Positions 18,763-28,846 are shown, numbered from the stretch's first letter. The stretch: DNA of 64,000 nt from Lachnospiraceae bacterium (GCA_015057325.1 SVEQ01000001.1:186001-250000); one strand, 5' to 3'. A program made the numbers and translations. Notes: generated by a model not told the origin, from the letters alone.

Positions 18763-19065
18763 ATGAATGCAAATGTTGCAATTCAGGTTCTGCCGTCAGT
18801 GCAGGGCGATGAAGAAGTTGTAAGAGTAGTTGATGAAGTAATCGATTACATCAAGAGTACTGGCGTAACATATTATGTGGGCCCTTGTGAAACTGCAATG
18901 GAGGGTGATTATGAGCAGTTGATGGAGATAGTCAAACAGTGTCAGTATATTGCGGTTAAGGCAGGTGCACCGAGTGTTATGAGTTATGTAAAAATCACCT
19001 ATAAACCTGATGGTGAGACGCTTACGATTGAAAGAAAAACTGCGAAGCATCATTTAAATGATTAA
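18763..19065 (+). CDS. MTH1187/YkoF-family thiamine-binding protein
   Basis: A 100-residue single-domain protein starting NANVAIQVLPSV, with YVGPCETAMEGDYEQLMEIV and SYVKITYK, typical of the Thiamine_BP (PF01910) ferredoxin-like fold. It probably binds thiamine or its HMP moiety in the cytosol. It is the first gene after the TPP riboswitch and overlaps the permease start by 8 nt, which suggests translational coupling. Confidence 0.88.
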   Translation: MNANVAIQVLPSVQGDEEVVRVVDEVIDYIKSTGVTYYVGPCETAMEGDYEQLMEIVKQCQYIAVKAGAPSVMSYVKITYKPDGETLTIERKTAKHHLND

Positions 19066-19846
19066 TCAAATGCAAAGAGATTATTATATGAGAGATAATG
19101 GTTTTAAAAAACTTAATTTCATACCGGTTGTTGTAATTGCGGTGCTGCTTTTGATGTGGCAGGCTGCATGCAGATTTGGCTGGGTTCCGGGATATATGCT
19201 ACCATCACCGGTGCAGGTGGTAAAGGCATTTGTTAACGATTTTCCGCTGCTTATGAGTCATGCAAAAGTAACATTGCTAGAAGCTTTGTTGGGACTGTTG
19301 TTTGGTGTACTGCTGGGATTTTCTTGTGCAGTTATCATGGATGCATTTCCTATTGCGAGAAAGGGGCTTTATCCGCTTTTGGTAATAAGCCAGACAATAC
19401 CGCCGGTAGCGATCGCGCCATTATTGGTTTTATGGTTTTCATATGGAATGGCACCTAAGGTTGTACTTGTGGTGCTGGTTTCATTTTTCCCGATGGCAGT
19501 TGGATTGTATGAAGGTTTTCAATCGGTGGATCCGGATATGATAAAACTCATGCGTTCTATGAGGGCATCGCAAATACAGATTTTTTGCCATGTGAAGTTT
19601 CCGGCTGCTTTGCCTCAGTTTTTTTCGGGGTTAAGGATTGCAGTATCCTACTCGGTTATCGGAGCAGTGATTTCTGAATGGCTCGGTGGTTTTTCGGGAC
19701 TTGGAGTGTATATGACAAGAGTTAAGAAGTCGATGGCTTACGACAAAATGTTTGCAGTCATCTTCTTCGTTTCGGCAATAAGTCTGCTGCTGATGGCTGG
19801 CGTTTCAGCCTTGCAGCGTAAACTAATGCCATGGACTCGTACGTGA
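19058..19846 (+). CDS. thiX: ABC transporter permease for thiamine precursor (ThiX-like)
   Basis: 262 residues, about six TM helices, with the BPD_transp_1 EAA-type loop (EGFQSVDPDMIKLMRSMRAS). It starts at ATG 19058, overlapping the previous gene; ATG 19070 is an alternative. It belongs to the SsuC/TauC/ThiX group. Together with the THI5-like binding protein and ATPase, and TPP control, it should import a formyl-aminopyrimidine precursor of the HMP half of thiamine. It is separated from its binding-protein gene by a 642-bp foldback element. Confidence 0.88.
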   Translation: MINQMQRDYYMRDNGFKKLNFIPVVVIAVLLLMWQAACRFGWVPGYMLPSPVQVVKAFVNDFPLLMSHAKVTLLEALLGLLFGVLLGFSCAVIMDAFPIARKGLYPLLVISQTIPPVAIAPLLVLWFSYGMAPKVVLVVLVSFFPMAVGLYEGFQSVDPDMIKLMRSMRASQIQIFCHVKFPAALPQFFSGLRIAVSYSVIGAVISEWLGGFSGLGVYMTRVKKSMAYDKMFAVIFFVSAISLLLMAGVSALQRKLMPWTRT

Positions 19847-19849
19847 TAA

Positions 19850-20491
19850 ATTGCTGTTTAGTTACATTTTAAAACGGACGCATAATAAATTGTCGATATA
19901 TTACATTCTGTGTGACGAGACATACGGACATAAGAGTTTCTAGGTATTACGGAACAGTTTTCTTATATTACGCGGCACTGTTCCAATTCGACATCCTGTC
20001 TCAATGGAACATGCCGAACATCCATGTTCGGCATCCGCTGTATATTCAACGTAATACCAAGAAACTCTAATATCCTCCTGAATGTCACCCAGAATGTAAT
20101 ACACAACAATTCATTATGCTGTCTGTTGGTTCAAAATGTACGTAAACAGCCACCACGTGACGTGTGCGATGATGCGAGCCGCTTGCGGCGAGTCGCGTCC
20201 GGCGTCCGTTTAGGGACATTTTCATGCGAAACTTCATAGCGTATATCATGCGTCGAATTATGTTGCAGTATCCATGAGCAGGTACTTCTAAGCCGCCGGC
20301 ACTTCCAATGACACTTAACGAACTACGTGAGTTGTAGTGTCATGCACCTACTTGGTAACGAACACGAAGTGTGAGTTTAGTACCGCTGCGAGCGCAGAGT
20401 AGCGAAAGCGTGCCTGCGTTGGAACTGCAATCATATGAGACGCATTAAAGACATATAAAGTTTCGGTCTTAAAATGTAACTAAACAGCAAT
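19850..20491. mobile_element. 642-bp foldback (MITE-like) element with 23-bp perfect terminal inverted repeats
   Basis: The ends 19850-19872 and 20469-20491 are perfect inverted repeats (ATTGCTGTTTAGTTACAT... inward). An imperfect third copy of the right end lies at 20131-20151, so the left 300 bp forms a complete nested palindrome by itself. Subterminal arms 19873-19916 pair with 20086-20130. Arms near 19930-19950 pair with 20051-20073. Central hairpins are ggaacag/ctgttcc (19951-19984) and an 11-bp perfect stem at 20011-20034. The right part is GC-rich and carries further hairpins (for example ATGACACT/AGTGTCAT near 20312-20342). There is no credible ORF. No clear target duplication was found. 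It sits inside the thiamine operon. Confidence 0.85.
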
Positions 20492-20511
20492 AAATTTGAA
20501 AGGATAGAATT

Positions 20512-21525
20512 ATGAAGAAATTAGCAGGAATAATATTAGCAGGTGCAATGGTTATGGCACTTGTAGGTTGTGGTAAGAAAGAGGAAGCTGCTGTAGATAA
20601 TAAGGCAGAGAAAGGTAACGAAGATCTTAAGGAGATAACACTTGTGCTTGATTGGACTCCAAACACAAACCACACAGGTTTTTATGTAGCACAAAATGAG
20701 GGATATTTTGAAGAGGAAGGTCTTAAGGTAAATATCGTTCAGCCACCTGAGGACGGTGCAACAACAATGGTTGCAAGTGGTCAGGCAGAGTTTGGTATAG
20801 ATTTCCAGGATTATCTTCCACCCGTATTTACGTCGGAAGAAAAGATTCCGGTAGAGGTTGTTGCGGCTCTTATTCAGCATAATACTTCGGGAATCATTTC
20901 TCTTAAGGAAGATAATATTAATTCGCCAAAGGATCTTGAGGGTAAGAATTATGCAACATGGGATTTGCCGATAGAAAAAGCAATGATGCAAAACATTGTT
21001 GAGGCTGACGGCGGAGATTTTAGTAAGGTTAATCTTATACCTGAATATGTTGAGAATGAAGCGGCAGCACTTCAACAGGACATAGACGCTATATGGGTTT
21101 ACTATGCATGGGCAGGAATATCCACAAAGCAGGCTGGACTTGACACAAATATGATTTACTTTAAGGATATAACACCTGAGTTTGATTTCTACAGCCCTGT
21201 AATTGTTTCTAATTCCGACTGGCTTGCGGAAAATGAAGACACTGCTAAGGCGTTCCTTCGTGCAGTTAAGAAGGGTTATGAGTTTTCGATTGACAATCCT
21301 GACAAGGCAGCAGAGATATTGGTTAAACAGGTTCCGGAACTTAGTCTTGATCTTGTTAAGGAGAGCCAGGAATGGTTGTCACCACAGTACAAGGCAGAGG
21401 TAGAACAGTGGGGCTACATTGATCAGACAAGATGGGATTCATTTTATAAATGGCTTTCGGACAACGGACTTTCAGAAGAAATACCGGAGGGTTACGGATT
21501 TACCAACAAGTACCTTCCTGAATAA
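20512..21525 (+). CDS. thiY: THI5/NMT1-like ABC substrate-binding lipoprotein (ThiY-like)
   Basis: 337 residues with a lipoprotein signal (MALVGC). The mature part opens ITLVLDWTPNTNHTGFYVAQ, the signature of NMT1/THI5-like pyrimidine-precursor binding proteins, followed by VQPPEDGATTMVASGQAEFGI. It should deliver the HMP precursor to the permease. AAAGGATAG precedes ATG 20512, only 20 nt beyond the right end of the foldback element, so its SD is just outside the insertion. Expression depends on read-through of the element or on a promoter inside it. Confidence 0.92.
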   Translation: MKKLAGIILAGAMVMALVGCGKKEEAAVDNKAEKGNEDLKEITLVLDWTPNTNHTGFYVAQNEGYFEEEGLKVNIVQPPEDGATTMVASGQAEFGIDFQDYLPPVFTSEEKIPVEVVAALIQHNTSGIISLKEDNINSPKDLEGKNYATWDLPIEKAMMQNIVEADGGDFSKVNLIPEYVENEAAALQQDIDAIWVYYAWAGISTKQAGLDTNMIYFKDITPEFDFYSPVIVSNSDWLAENEDTAKAFLRAVKKGYEFSIDNPDKAAEILVKQVPELSLDLVKESQEWLSPQYKAEVEQWGYIDQTRWDSFYKWLSDNGLSEEIPEGYGFTNKYLPE

Positions 21526-21539
21526 AAAGGTTAAATGAT

Positions 21540-22367
21540 ATGAGAGAAATTTTGACTGCGGTTAATATTGACAAAACATTTGAAGATAAAAAAGTTCTTG
21601 AGAATATAAATGTTTGCCTTGGCGAAGGCGAACTGGTTAGTATTCTTGGCGTGAGCGGAGTTGGCAAGACTACACTATTTAATATATTGTCAGGACTTAC
21701 CAAGCCTGATATGGGAAGTGTTTCGTTGTATGGTGATATTTCTTATAATCCGGACAACTTTTCGCCAAAAGACATTAAGGAAAATGATGATGCTTATGAG
21801 ATGAGTACGGAATCTGAAAAAACAGATATAACCGGACAAACCGGATATTTAAGTTATATGCTGCAAAAGGATATGCTACTTCCACATAAGACAGTTATCG
21901 ATAATGTTGCGTTACCACTTATATTAGGCGGTGTTTCTAAGAAAGAAGCACGCACGCGGGCAAGAGAACATTTTGCAAGGTTTGGACTTGAAGGGACGGA
22001 GAAAAAGTACCCTAATCAGTTATCGGGTGGTATGAGACAGCGTGCCGCATTTTTAAGAACTTACTTGTGTGGGAAAAAGGTGATGCTGTTAGACGAACCG
22101 TTTAGTGCATTAGATGCTCTTACAAGAAAATCCATTTACGAGTGGTACTTGGAGGTTATGGGAAATGCAGGTTTGTCGACACTTCTAATTACGCATGATG
22201 TTGACGAGGCGATACTTCTTTCTGATAGAATCTATATTATGAAGGGATGTCCGGCCTCTATAGGTGGAGAGATAGTCATAAAAACAGACAAACAGAGAAA
22301 TCACGCATTTACTCTTACAGAACAGTTCCTTGAATACAAACGTGAAATTGAAGCGTTGTTGATTTGA
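21540..22367 (+). CDS. thiZ: ABC transporter ATP-binding protein for thiamine precursor (ThiZ-like)
   Basis: 275 residues with Walker A GVSGVGKTTLF, the signature LSGGMRQRAAF, Walker B VMLLDEPFSALD and the H-loop THDVDEA. A short extra segment (about 72-98, acidic) precedes the Q-loop. It lies 14 nt after the binding-protein gene and ends the operon. It energises the ThiX/ThiY system. Confidence 0.9.
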   Translation: MREILTAVNIDKTFEDKKVLENINVCLGEGELVSILGVSGVGKTTLFNILSGLTKPDMGSVSLYGDISYNPDNFSPKDIKENDDAYEMSTESEKTDITGQTGYLSYMLQKDMLLPHKTVIDNVALPLILGGVSKKEARTRAREHFARFGLEGTEKKYPNQLSGGMRQRAAFLRTYLCGKKVMLLDEPFSALDALTRKSIYEWYLEVMGNAGLSTLLITHDVDEAILLSDRIYIMKGCPASIGGEIVIKTDKQRNHAFTLTEQFLEYKREIEALLI

Positions 22368-22371
22368 CGAT

Positions 22372-22416
22372 AAGGCCGTAATAATGTATAATCTTACATT
22401 GTTACGGCCGTTTTTT
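22372..22416 (+). terminator. Terminator of the thiamine operon
   Basis: A long stem (AAGGCCGTAATAATGTA with its near-complement ending TTACGGCC) is followed by six T. Confidence 0.92.
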
Positions 22417-22441
22417 CTATAGTGAATGGTTCGGTAACTTT

Positions 22442-22469
22442 TTGTCGTTTTTTGATGATTGTATATAGT
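22442..22469 (+). promoter_or_regulatory. Putative sigma-A promoter of the carboxypeptidase gene
   Basis: TTGTCG, a 16-nt spacer and TATAGT, 38 nt upstream of ATG 22507. Confidence 0.55.
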
Positions 22470-22506
22470 AACATATAGATTTTAATGCACGAAAGGACAA
22501 AGCTTT

Positions 22507-24207
22507 ATGGGAAGCGATAATGAATTTGATGACTATGTAGGCGGACTTAATGCAAGTGACCAGCAGGCACTTAACGCTTATATGGATAATCTTGATTTTG
22601 AAAATAACAGCGAGCTTGATGAATATCTCGACCATATAGAAGAGGTTAGCACAGGCTATAGCGAGCCGAAGAGAGAAAAGACGGTATATCCTGATGATGT
22701 AAGTCCGTTAGAGGTTTCGTTACTTGATGATGAGCCTTATGTGGACACGTTAAGATACAAGGAACCGAAGAAGAACAAGAAGCAAAAAAGACGCAAGGAA
22801 AAAGATCCTTACAAAGAGGATACCGGCGTAATGTCGGTAGTGATTACTGTTTTGCTTATATTTCTTATCGGTGGTGCCGGCGGATATGCGGTGTATCATT
22901 ATACGGATGGCTTTAAGAACTGGAAAAACGGTGAGGAAAAGACGGAAGCTCCAACAACGACGGAAGCGGTAACAACGACAGAAGAAGTTACGGAAGAGCC
23001 GGCCAAACCTTACGCAACGGTCAATTATACATTACATAAACCGCATGCCACGGAGAACACAATAGTGTTTGACAGTAATGCATTTAGTCTTAAATATCCA
23101 GTAGAAGACAGACCGATTTTCAGGGATGATAACGGCGAGGTAAGAGATGCCACTCAGGAAGAAAGATATCCGGCAATTACCTTAACCCCTGTTGAGGGTT
23201 CACTTAATTCGACAAACCCTGACCCGACCAATCCGGGAGAAACACAGCAAATGACAAGCAGATACATGGTGCTTGTGGATTTGTCGGATGATTCCATTGT
23301 TGCCAAACGTGACAGTGATTTGGTAGTTAACCCTGCGTCGATGACAAAGATTCTAACCGTATTAACTGCGGTTGATATGATAGATAGTCTTGATGATACA
23401 TTTAAGGTTTCGCAAAATGCTGTTTCGTATGCTGCAGAGCATGATTGTAGTGCAGTGGGATTTTTGGCAGGTGAGACGGTTCCTGTTAAGGATCTCATAT
23501 ATGGAACAATCGTGTGCTCGGGAGCGGATGCAGCGGTTTCGCTTGCAGAGTACTGTTGCGGAAGTCAGGAAGCATTTGTTGAGAAAATGAATGCGAAAGC
23601 TGAAGAACTCGGAATAAGTGAGACAGCACATTTTACAAATGTTGTTGGTGTGTATGATGAGAACCTTCATTGTACAATGGAAGATATGGCAGTTATCATT
23701 TCTACAGCAATGCAGAATGATTTGTTAAGAGATGTACTTACCACAAGAATATATCAGACAGCTCCTGATCCTTCGTTCCTTCCGGACGACTTGAAGGATA
23801 AGTATCTTAACAATACGGAATCGTCCGAGAGTACTGAAGGTGAGGATGCTTCAAGCGAAACAGCAACTGAGGGTACAACAGAAGCAGCTACAGAGGCCAC
23901 AACAGATGGTTCGTCAGAACAAGCGGGTGATGATTCAACAACAGAAGAAATCGACCCGGGAGTTTTGCAGATTGCAACAGAGGGAGTTCAGATATCCAAC
24001 TGGTTTATGAGAAGAATTGAAGATAAGGATACCGGTGGTGAGGTTCTTGGTGCCAAGACCGGATTCGTCAATGCAGCAGGCTTTTGTTGCGCAAGTTATT
24101 ATAAGAGCAATTCCGGTAAGGAATATGTGTGCGTAACAGGAGATACCTACAGTTCTTGGAGATGTATATATGACCATGTAGGAATCTATCGTTCTCTTGC
24201 AAAATAA
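22507..24207 (+). CDS. D-alanyl-D-alanine carboxypeptidase-like protein (S11) with cytosolic N-terminus
   Basis: 566 residues. An acidic cytosolic region (1-105) precedes one TM helix (about 109-131), a Thr/Glu-rich linker and an S11 peptidase domain (about 245-566). The active-site motif SMTK (near 277) and KTG (near 516) are present. The expected SxN motif reads SGAD (near 337), with Ala where Asn is usual. A 45-residue Ser/Thr/Glu insertion (about 437-483) interrupts the domain. It should trim cell-wall stem peptides, but with the changed motif activity is uncertain. The N-terminal cytosolic extension is unusual for S11 enzymes and may allow regulation. Confidence 0.87.
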   Translation: MGSDNEFDDYVGGLNASDQQALNAYMDNLDFENNSELDEYLDHIEEVSTGYSEPKREKTVYPDDVSPLEVSLLDDEPYVDTLRYKEPKKNKKQKRRKEKDPYKEDTGVMSVVITVLLIFLIGGAGGYAVYHYTDGFKNWKNGEEKTEAPTTTEAVTTTEEVTEEPAKPYATVNYTLHKPHATENTIVFDSNAFSLKYPVEDRPIFRDDNGEVRDATQEERYPAITLTPVEGSLNSTNPDPTNPGETQQMTSRYMVLVDLSDDSIVAKRDSDLVVNPASMTKILTVLTAVDMIDSLDDTFKVSQNAVSYAAEHDCSAVGFLAGETVPVKDLIYGTIVCSGADAAVSLAEYCCGSQEAFVEKMNAKAEELGISETAHFTNVVGVYDENLHCTMEDMAVIISTAMQNDLLRDVLTTRIYQTAPDPSFLPDDLKDKYLNNTESSESTEGEDASSETATEGTTEAATEATTDGSSEQAGDDSTTEEIDPGVLQIATEGVQISNWFMRRIEDKDTGGEVLGAKTGFVNAAGFCCASYYKSNSGKEYVCVTGDTYSSWRCIYDHVGIYRSLAK

Positions 24208-24272
24208 AGTTAAATATATTATGAGTGAAATAAATGTATGGCGGGGAAAACTCATGATAAGGAGGATATAAG

Positions 24273-24467
24273 ATGCGACAGGTTAGATGTTTTACAGATC
24301 CGTTTAAGAACATGGAGAGTGCAGCAGTTCGTATTACAGATGAGCTTAATAAATGGCTTGCGCAGAACCCTAATGCAGCTTTGGTTGATGTTAAGGTTGA
24401 ACAGCTTACGAATGCACAGGGACACCAGATGCTCACAATGTTTGCAATCGTTGATATTAAGGATTGA
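24273..24467 (+). CDS. Small conserved-looking protein of unknown function
   Basis: 64 residues beginning MRQVRCFTDPFKNMES and containing ELNKWLAQNPNAALVDVKVEQ. A strong SD, AAGGAGG (24259-24265), and balanced codon use support translation. The predicted fold is alpha-beta, resembling small sporulation/Dodecin-like proteins, but I do not recognise it. It lies between the carboxypeptidase and the valS T-box promoter, so it may be transcribed with the former. Confidence 0.65.
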   Translation: MRQVRCFTDPFKNMESAAVRITDELNKWLAQNPNAALVDVKVEQLTNAQGHQMLTMFAIVDIKD

Positions 24468-24476
24468 TAGCATTGC

Positions 24477-24505
24477 TTGACATTTATTGATTCATACATT
24501 ATATT
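24477..24505 (+). promoter_or_regulatory. Sigma-A promoter of valS
   Basis: TTGACA (24477-24482), a 17-nt spacer and TATATT (24500-24505), just upstream of the T-box leader. Confidence 0.82.
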
Positions 24506-24514
24506 ATTAAAAAG

Positions 24515-24764
24515 TTGAAAAGGTTGTGATGAAGAGGAGTAGAAGCAGTTCCTTGTCAGAGAGAATGACTGATGCGCTGAGAGGTCATTTCAAGAAGAAT
24601 GCTTTGAAGGTAGCTTCTGAACCGTGTGGCTGAATGGGAATCATTTATTGGATTTAGTAGGTCACGCCGGAATCGTCCCCGTTATAGGATATGATGAGTT
24701 ATAAGATAAGGTGGTACCGCGTATAACGCCCTTACGTCTGTTTATCAGATGTAAGGGCTTTCTT
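24515..24764 (+). promoter_or_regulatory. T-box leader (tRNA-Val-responsive) of valS
   Basis: The leader contains the T-box core AAGGTGGTACCGCG (about 24709-24722), which pairs with an uncharged tRNA acceptor end. Stem I features lie upstream (GAAGAGGAGTAGA; CTGAGAGG near 24575). Its place before valS predicts a Val specifier; I could not fix the specifier codon by eye. It fills the 24468-24831 gap together with the terminator. Confidence 0.93.
24728..24764 (+). terminator. T-box attenuator terminator
   Basis: Stem GCCCTTACGTCTG with CAGATGTAAGGGC, then TTTCTT. It overlaps the region after the T-box core, as expected for anti-termination. Confidence 0.93.
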
Positions 24765-24831
24765 ATTGTTAAGAAAGCAAAGAGACGTGCGAAATCAAGG
24801 TTGTAAGGAATATTAAAAAGGAGAGATTGAT

Positions 24832-27507
24832 ATGGCAAAGGAACTTGAAAAGAACTACAATCCGTCCGAGATTGAGGACAGAATCTACAAGAATTGGTTG
24901 GACAAAAAGTACTTTCATGCAGAGGTGGACAAGAGTAAGAAACCATTTACTATTGTAATGCCACCTCCAAATATTACAGGACAGCTTCATATGGGACATG
25001 CTCTTGATAACACAATGCAGGATATCCTCATTCGTTACAAGAGAATGGAAGGCTACAATGCTTTGTGGCAGCCGGGAACTGACCATGCAGCTATTGCTAC
25101 AGAGGTTAAGATTATCGAGTCTTTGAAGGAAAAAGGAATTGATAAAGAAGACCTTGGAAGAGACGGTTTCCTTGAGAAAGCCTGGGAGTGGAAAGCAGAG
25201 TACGGTGGAAGAATCATTAATCAGTTAAAGAAACTTGGTTCGTCTGCTGACTGGGATAGAGAGCGTTTCACAATGGATGACGGTAACAATGATGCCGTTA
25301 ATGAAGTATTTTGCAAGCTCTATGAAAAGGGTTGGATATACAAGGGCTCAAGAATCGTTAACTGGTGTCCTGTATGTCAGACTACCATTTCCGATGCAGA
25401 GGTAGAGCATGAGGATCAGCAGGGAAACTTCTGGCACATCAATTATCCAATCGTTGGTGAGGAAGGTCGTTTCGTTGAGATTGCAACAACGCGTCCGGAG
25501 ACACTTCTTGGTGATACTGCCGTTGCTGTTAATCCTGAGGATGAGAGATATCAGGATATTATCGGTAAGATGCTTAAGCTTCCTCTTACAGACAGAGAGA
25601 TTCCTGTTATTGCAGATGAGTATGTTGATAAGGAGTTCGGAACAGGTTGCGTTAAGATTACACCTGCTCACGACCCTAACGATTTCGAGGTTGGAAAGCG
25701 TCATAATCTCGAAGAGATTAATATAATGAATGATGATGCTACTATCAATCAGATGGGTGGCAAGTATGCAGGTATGGACAGATATGAGGCAAGAAAAGCA
25801 ATGCTTGCTGATCTTGAGGCAGAAGGTCTTTTGGTTAAGACTGTTCCTCATGAGCATGCGGTTGGTATTCATGACCGTTGTAAGACTACAGTTGAGCCAC
25901 TTATCAAGCCACAGTGGTTTGTTAAGATGGAGGATATGGCTCGTCCTGCACTTGAGGCTGTTAAGTCAGGAAAGCTTAAACTCATTCCTGAGCGTATGAA
26001 TAAGAATTACTATAACTGGTTAGAGAACATTCGTGACTGGTGCGTATCCAGACAGCTTTGGTGGGGTCACAGAATCCCGGCATATTACTGTCAGGATTGT
26101 GGTGAGATCGTTGTTTCTAAGGATGAGGTTCATACATGTCCTAAATGTGGAAGCACAAACATGAAGCAGGATCCGGATACTCTTGATACATGGTTCTCAT
26201 CAGCACTTTGGCCATTCTCAACTCTTGGCTGGCCGGATAAGACGGAAGAGCTTGATTACTTCTTCCCGACAGATGTACTTGTTACCGGTTACGATATCAT
26301 TTTCTTCTGGGTAATAAGAATGGTATTCTCATCTATCGAGCAGACAGGAGAACTTCCGTTCCATACAGTACTCTTCCATGGTCTTGTTCGTGATGACCAG
26401 GGTAGAAAGATGAGTAAGTCACTTGGCAATGGTATCGATCCGCTTGAGGTTATTGACAAGTATGGTGCAGACGCACTTAGATTTACACTTATTACAGGTA
26501 ATGCTCCGGGTAACGATATGCGTTTCTATTGGGAGAGAGTTGAAGCAAGCCGTAACTTTGCAAACAAGGTATGGAATGCCTCACGTTTCATAATGATGAA
26601 TATGGAAAAAGCAACAATTTCAGAGGTTGCACCTTCCGACCTTACACTTGCGGACAGATGGATACTTTCAAAGGTTAACAGACTTGCTAAGGATATGACA
26701 GAGAACCTTGATAAGTACGAGCTTGGTATTGCTGCTTCTAAAGTATATGACTTTATTTGGGAAGAGTTCTGCGACTGGTATATCGAGATGGTTAAGCCTC
26801 GTCTTTACAATGATGATGATACTACCAAGGCAGCAGCACTTTGGACACTTAAGACCGTTCTTATCCAGGCGCTTAAGATGCTTCACCCATACATGCCATT
26901 TATTACAGAGGAAATATACGTTAACCTTCGTGATGTATTGATTGAGGCCGGTGTGGATGCCGCTTCTATGGAAGAGTCTATAATGATAGTATCATGGCCT
27001 GTATTTAAGGATGAGTGGAACTTCGAGGCTGATGAGACGGCTGTTGATACTATCAAGGATGCGGTTCGTGGAATCCGTAACTTAAGAAAAGATATGAATG
27101 TTCCTAACTCAAAGAAAGCAGCAGTTTATGTTGTTTCCGAGAAGGAAAATATCAGAAAGATATTTGAGGATGCAAAAGTATTCTTCGCAACACTCGGATT
27201 TGCTTCGGAGGTTGTCGTTCAGGCTGACAAGTCAGGTATTGCTGATGATGCTGTATCTGCTGTAATCCATGATGCAGTTGTGTATATCCCTCTTGCAGAC
27301 CTTGTGGATATCGCAAAGGAAAAAGAGCGTCTTGAAAAAGAAGAGAAGCGTCTCACAGGTGAGATTAAGAGATGTGAAGGCATGCTTAATAATCCAAACT
27401 TCGTAGGTAAAGCACCTCAGGCAAAGATTGATGAGGAAAAGGCAAAGCTTGAGAAGTACATGGGAATGCTTGAGACGGTAAAAGAGAGATTGTCACAGTT
27501 AGGGTAA
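24832..27507 (+). CDS. valS: Valyl-tRNA synthetase
   Basis: 891 residues, typical bacterial length. The class I HIGH motif is in [14 protein letters not shown] and the KMSKS motif in [14 protein letters not shown]. The editing domain contains [18 protein letters not shown] zinc-binding CQDCGE/CPKCGS insert is present, and the C-terminus is a coiled coil (about 825-890). It charges tRNA-Val in the cytosol. AAAGGAGAG precedes ATG 24832, and expression is under T-box control. Confidence 0.98.
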   Translation: MAKELEKNYNPSEIEDRIYKNWLDKKYFHAEVDKSKKPFTIVMPPPNITGQLHMGHALDNTMQDILIRYKRMEGYNALWQPGTDHAAIATEVKIIESLKEKGIDKEDLGRDGFLEKAWEWKAEYGGRIINQLKKLGSSADWDRERFTMDDGNNDAVNEVFCKLYEKGWIYKGSRIVNWCPVCQTTISDAEVEHEDQQGNFWHINYPIVGEEGRFVEIATTRPETLLGDTAVAVNPEDERYQDIIGKMLKLPLTDREIPVIADEYVDKEFGTGCVKITPAHDPNDFEVGKRHNLEEINIMNDDATINQMGGKYAGMDRYEARKAMLADLEAEGLLVKTVPHEHAVGIHDRCKTTVEPLIKPQWFVKMEDMARPALEAVKSGKLKLIPERMNKNYYNWLENIRDWCVSRQLWWGHRIPAYYCQDCGEIVVSKDEVHTCPKCGSTNMKQDPDTLDTWFSSALWPFSTLGWPDKTEELDYFFPTDVLVTGYDIIFFWVIRMVFSSIEQTGELPFHTVLFHGLVRDDQGRKMSKSLGNGIDPLEVIDKYGADALRFTLITGNAPGNDMRFYWERVEASRNFANKVWNASRFIMMNMEKATISEVAPSDLTLADRWILSKVNRLAKDMTENLDKYELGIAASKVYDFIWEEFCDWYIEMVKPRLYNDDDTTKAAALWTLKTVLIQALKMLHPYMPFITEEIYVNLRDVLIEAGVDAASMEESIMIVSWPVFKDEWNFEADETAVDTIKDAVRGIRNLRKDMNVPNSKKAAVYVVSEKENIRKIFEDAKVFFATLGFASEVVVQADKSGIADDAVSAVIHDAVVYIPLADLVDIAKEKERLEKEEKRLTGEIKRCEGMLNNPNFVGKAPQAKIDEEKAKLEKYMGMLETVKERLSQLG

Positions 27508-27532
27508 GAGATAGGTAGTTATTAATGATTAG

Positions 27533-27578
27533 AAGGAATCTATTATGTTTAAAATGCTGCATAATAGATTCCTTTTTT
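27533..27578 (+). terminator. valS terminator, member of a repeated terminator family
   Basis: Stem AAGGAATCTATTATG with CATAATAGATTCCTT, then a T-run. Nearly the same stem recurs at 35476 and 53156. The 27579-27731 gap downstream shows nothing else I can support. Confidence 0.92.
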
Positions 27579-27731
27579 AGTTGCTATGAAGAAGGGATTG
27601 AATACTAATAATATATAAAGTCACTCCAACATGTCAAAAGTCACCCTCTAGATTGCATTTTTAACATAGAAATTAAGGTGTATCTGTGATATATTTATAT
27701 ATGATGTTTATCCCAAAGAGAGGTTTGAAAA

Positions 27732-28829
27732 TTGCGTTGCTTTCGCTGTATGAAAGAGTTTTCAGATGAATATGAAGTGTGTCCGTATTGCGGGTATATC
27801 TGTGACCAAAAGAGTCGTGAGAAAGGCTATTTTCTACAAGAGGGAACAGTTTTATTAGATCGGTATTATATAGGAATTGTCTTAGGATGCGGAGGCTTCG
27901 GAATAACATACAAGGCATATGATATGACATTGGATGTTATTGTTGCTGTCAAGGAGTACTATCCGCAAGGTATGGTTCGCCGTTTGGAAGATGGTGTAAG
28001 TGTTGAAGTTGGCATTAAAGAAGACGAAAGAGAATATCGTTTGGGAAAAAGACGTTTCTTGGCGGAAGCAAGAACTTTGGCAAAGTTTTCAAAGCATGAC
28101 AATATTGTAAATGTTTATAATTATTATGAGAAAAACCAAACTGCATATATTGTAATGGAGTTTTTGGATGGACTGACGTTGAAATTATTTCTTGATAACA
28201 ATGATGGTGTTATGTCCGTGAATGATAGTATGTGGGTTATCAAATCAACTGCAAAGGCTCTTGGTTCTCTTCATGAATCAGGAATATTACATAGAGATGT
28301 TAGTCCTGATAACATTTTTTTGTGCAGAGATGGTAGGGTAAAACTTATAGATTTTGGAGCGGCGAGATTGCTTGGCCCGGCTGAATCAACAGGGAAGGTT
28401 GTCGTTAAGGTTGGTTATGCACCGCCTGAACAATATAGAGGCAATGAACAACAGGGTTCATGGACTGATATGTATGCGTTGGGTGCATCATTTTACAGAG
28501 CGTTGACCGGTATTGTTCCGGTCGAATCATTGACCAGATTAAAAGATGATTATATGAAGTCGCCCAAGGAGTGTAATGTTAAGAACTGCAAAGATATACC
28601 GGACTACTATAACAATGCGATAATGAAGTTATTGATGATTGAGCCGGAGGATAGATTTAGTGATGCTGGTGAATTTCTTGATGTAATGAAAAGAAAAAAG
28701 ATTGTTCCTCTTATTACATCAAGAGAAAAGAACAGAAGAAAATTGATTGTGAAAAAAATCTTTGCGGCATTGTTAATGATAATGCCGTTAATGATAGTGT
28801 TTTTTTCGTGGTGGATAAGCTATAGATAG
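27732..28829 (+). CDS. Zinc-ribbon Ser/Thr protein kinase with C-terminal TM anchor
   Basis: 365 residues starting at TTG 27732, 8 nt after AGAGAGG; no better ATG exists upstream. An N-terminal zinc ribbon (CFRCMKEF then CPYCGYIC) is followed by a Ser/Thr kinase domain (about 43-315). Motifs are GCGGFGITYKA, VAVKEYYP, HRDVSPDN (near 186; Ser replaces the usual Lys) and DFGAAR. A C-terminal TM helix (about 337-361) ends the protein, with no exterior domain. Asp and Asn of the catalytic loop are kept, so it is probably active. It heads a signalling cluster that includes a pseudokinase and FHA readers. Confidence 0.9.
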   Translation: MRCFRCMKEFSDEYEVCPYCGYICDQKSREKGYFLQEGTVLLDRYYIGIVLGCGGFGITYKAYDMTLDVIVAVKEYYPQGMVRRLEDGVSVEVGIKEDEREYRLGKRRFLAEARTLAKFSKHDNIVNVYNYYEKNQTAYIVMEFLDGLTLKLFLDNNDGVMSVNDSMWVIKSTAKALGSLHESGILHRDVSPDNIFLCRDGRVKLIDFGAARLLGPAESTGKVVVKVGYAPPEQYRGNEQQGSWTDMYALGASFYRALTGIVPVESLTRLKDDYMKSPKECNVKNCKDIPDYYNNAIMKLLMIEPEDRFSDAGEFLDVMKRKKIVPLITSREKNRRKLIVKKIFAALLMIMPLMIVFFSWWISYR

Positions 28830-28846
28830 GGAATAAGAGAACTTTT

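Noticed and set aside
20024..20239. 71-codon ORF inside the foldback element
   Set aside because: No SD, crosses the palindromic arms, no recognisable protein pattern.
20536..21075. 179-codon open frame on the - strand
   Set aside because: Shadow of thiY; no SD and Cys/Leu-rich nonsense composition.
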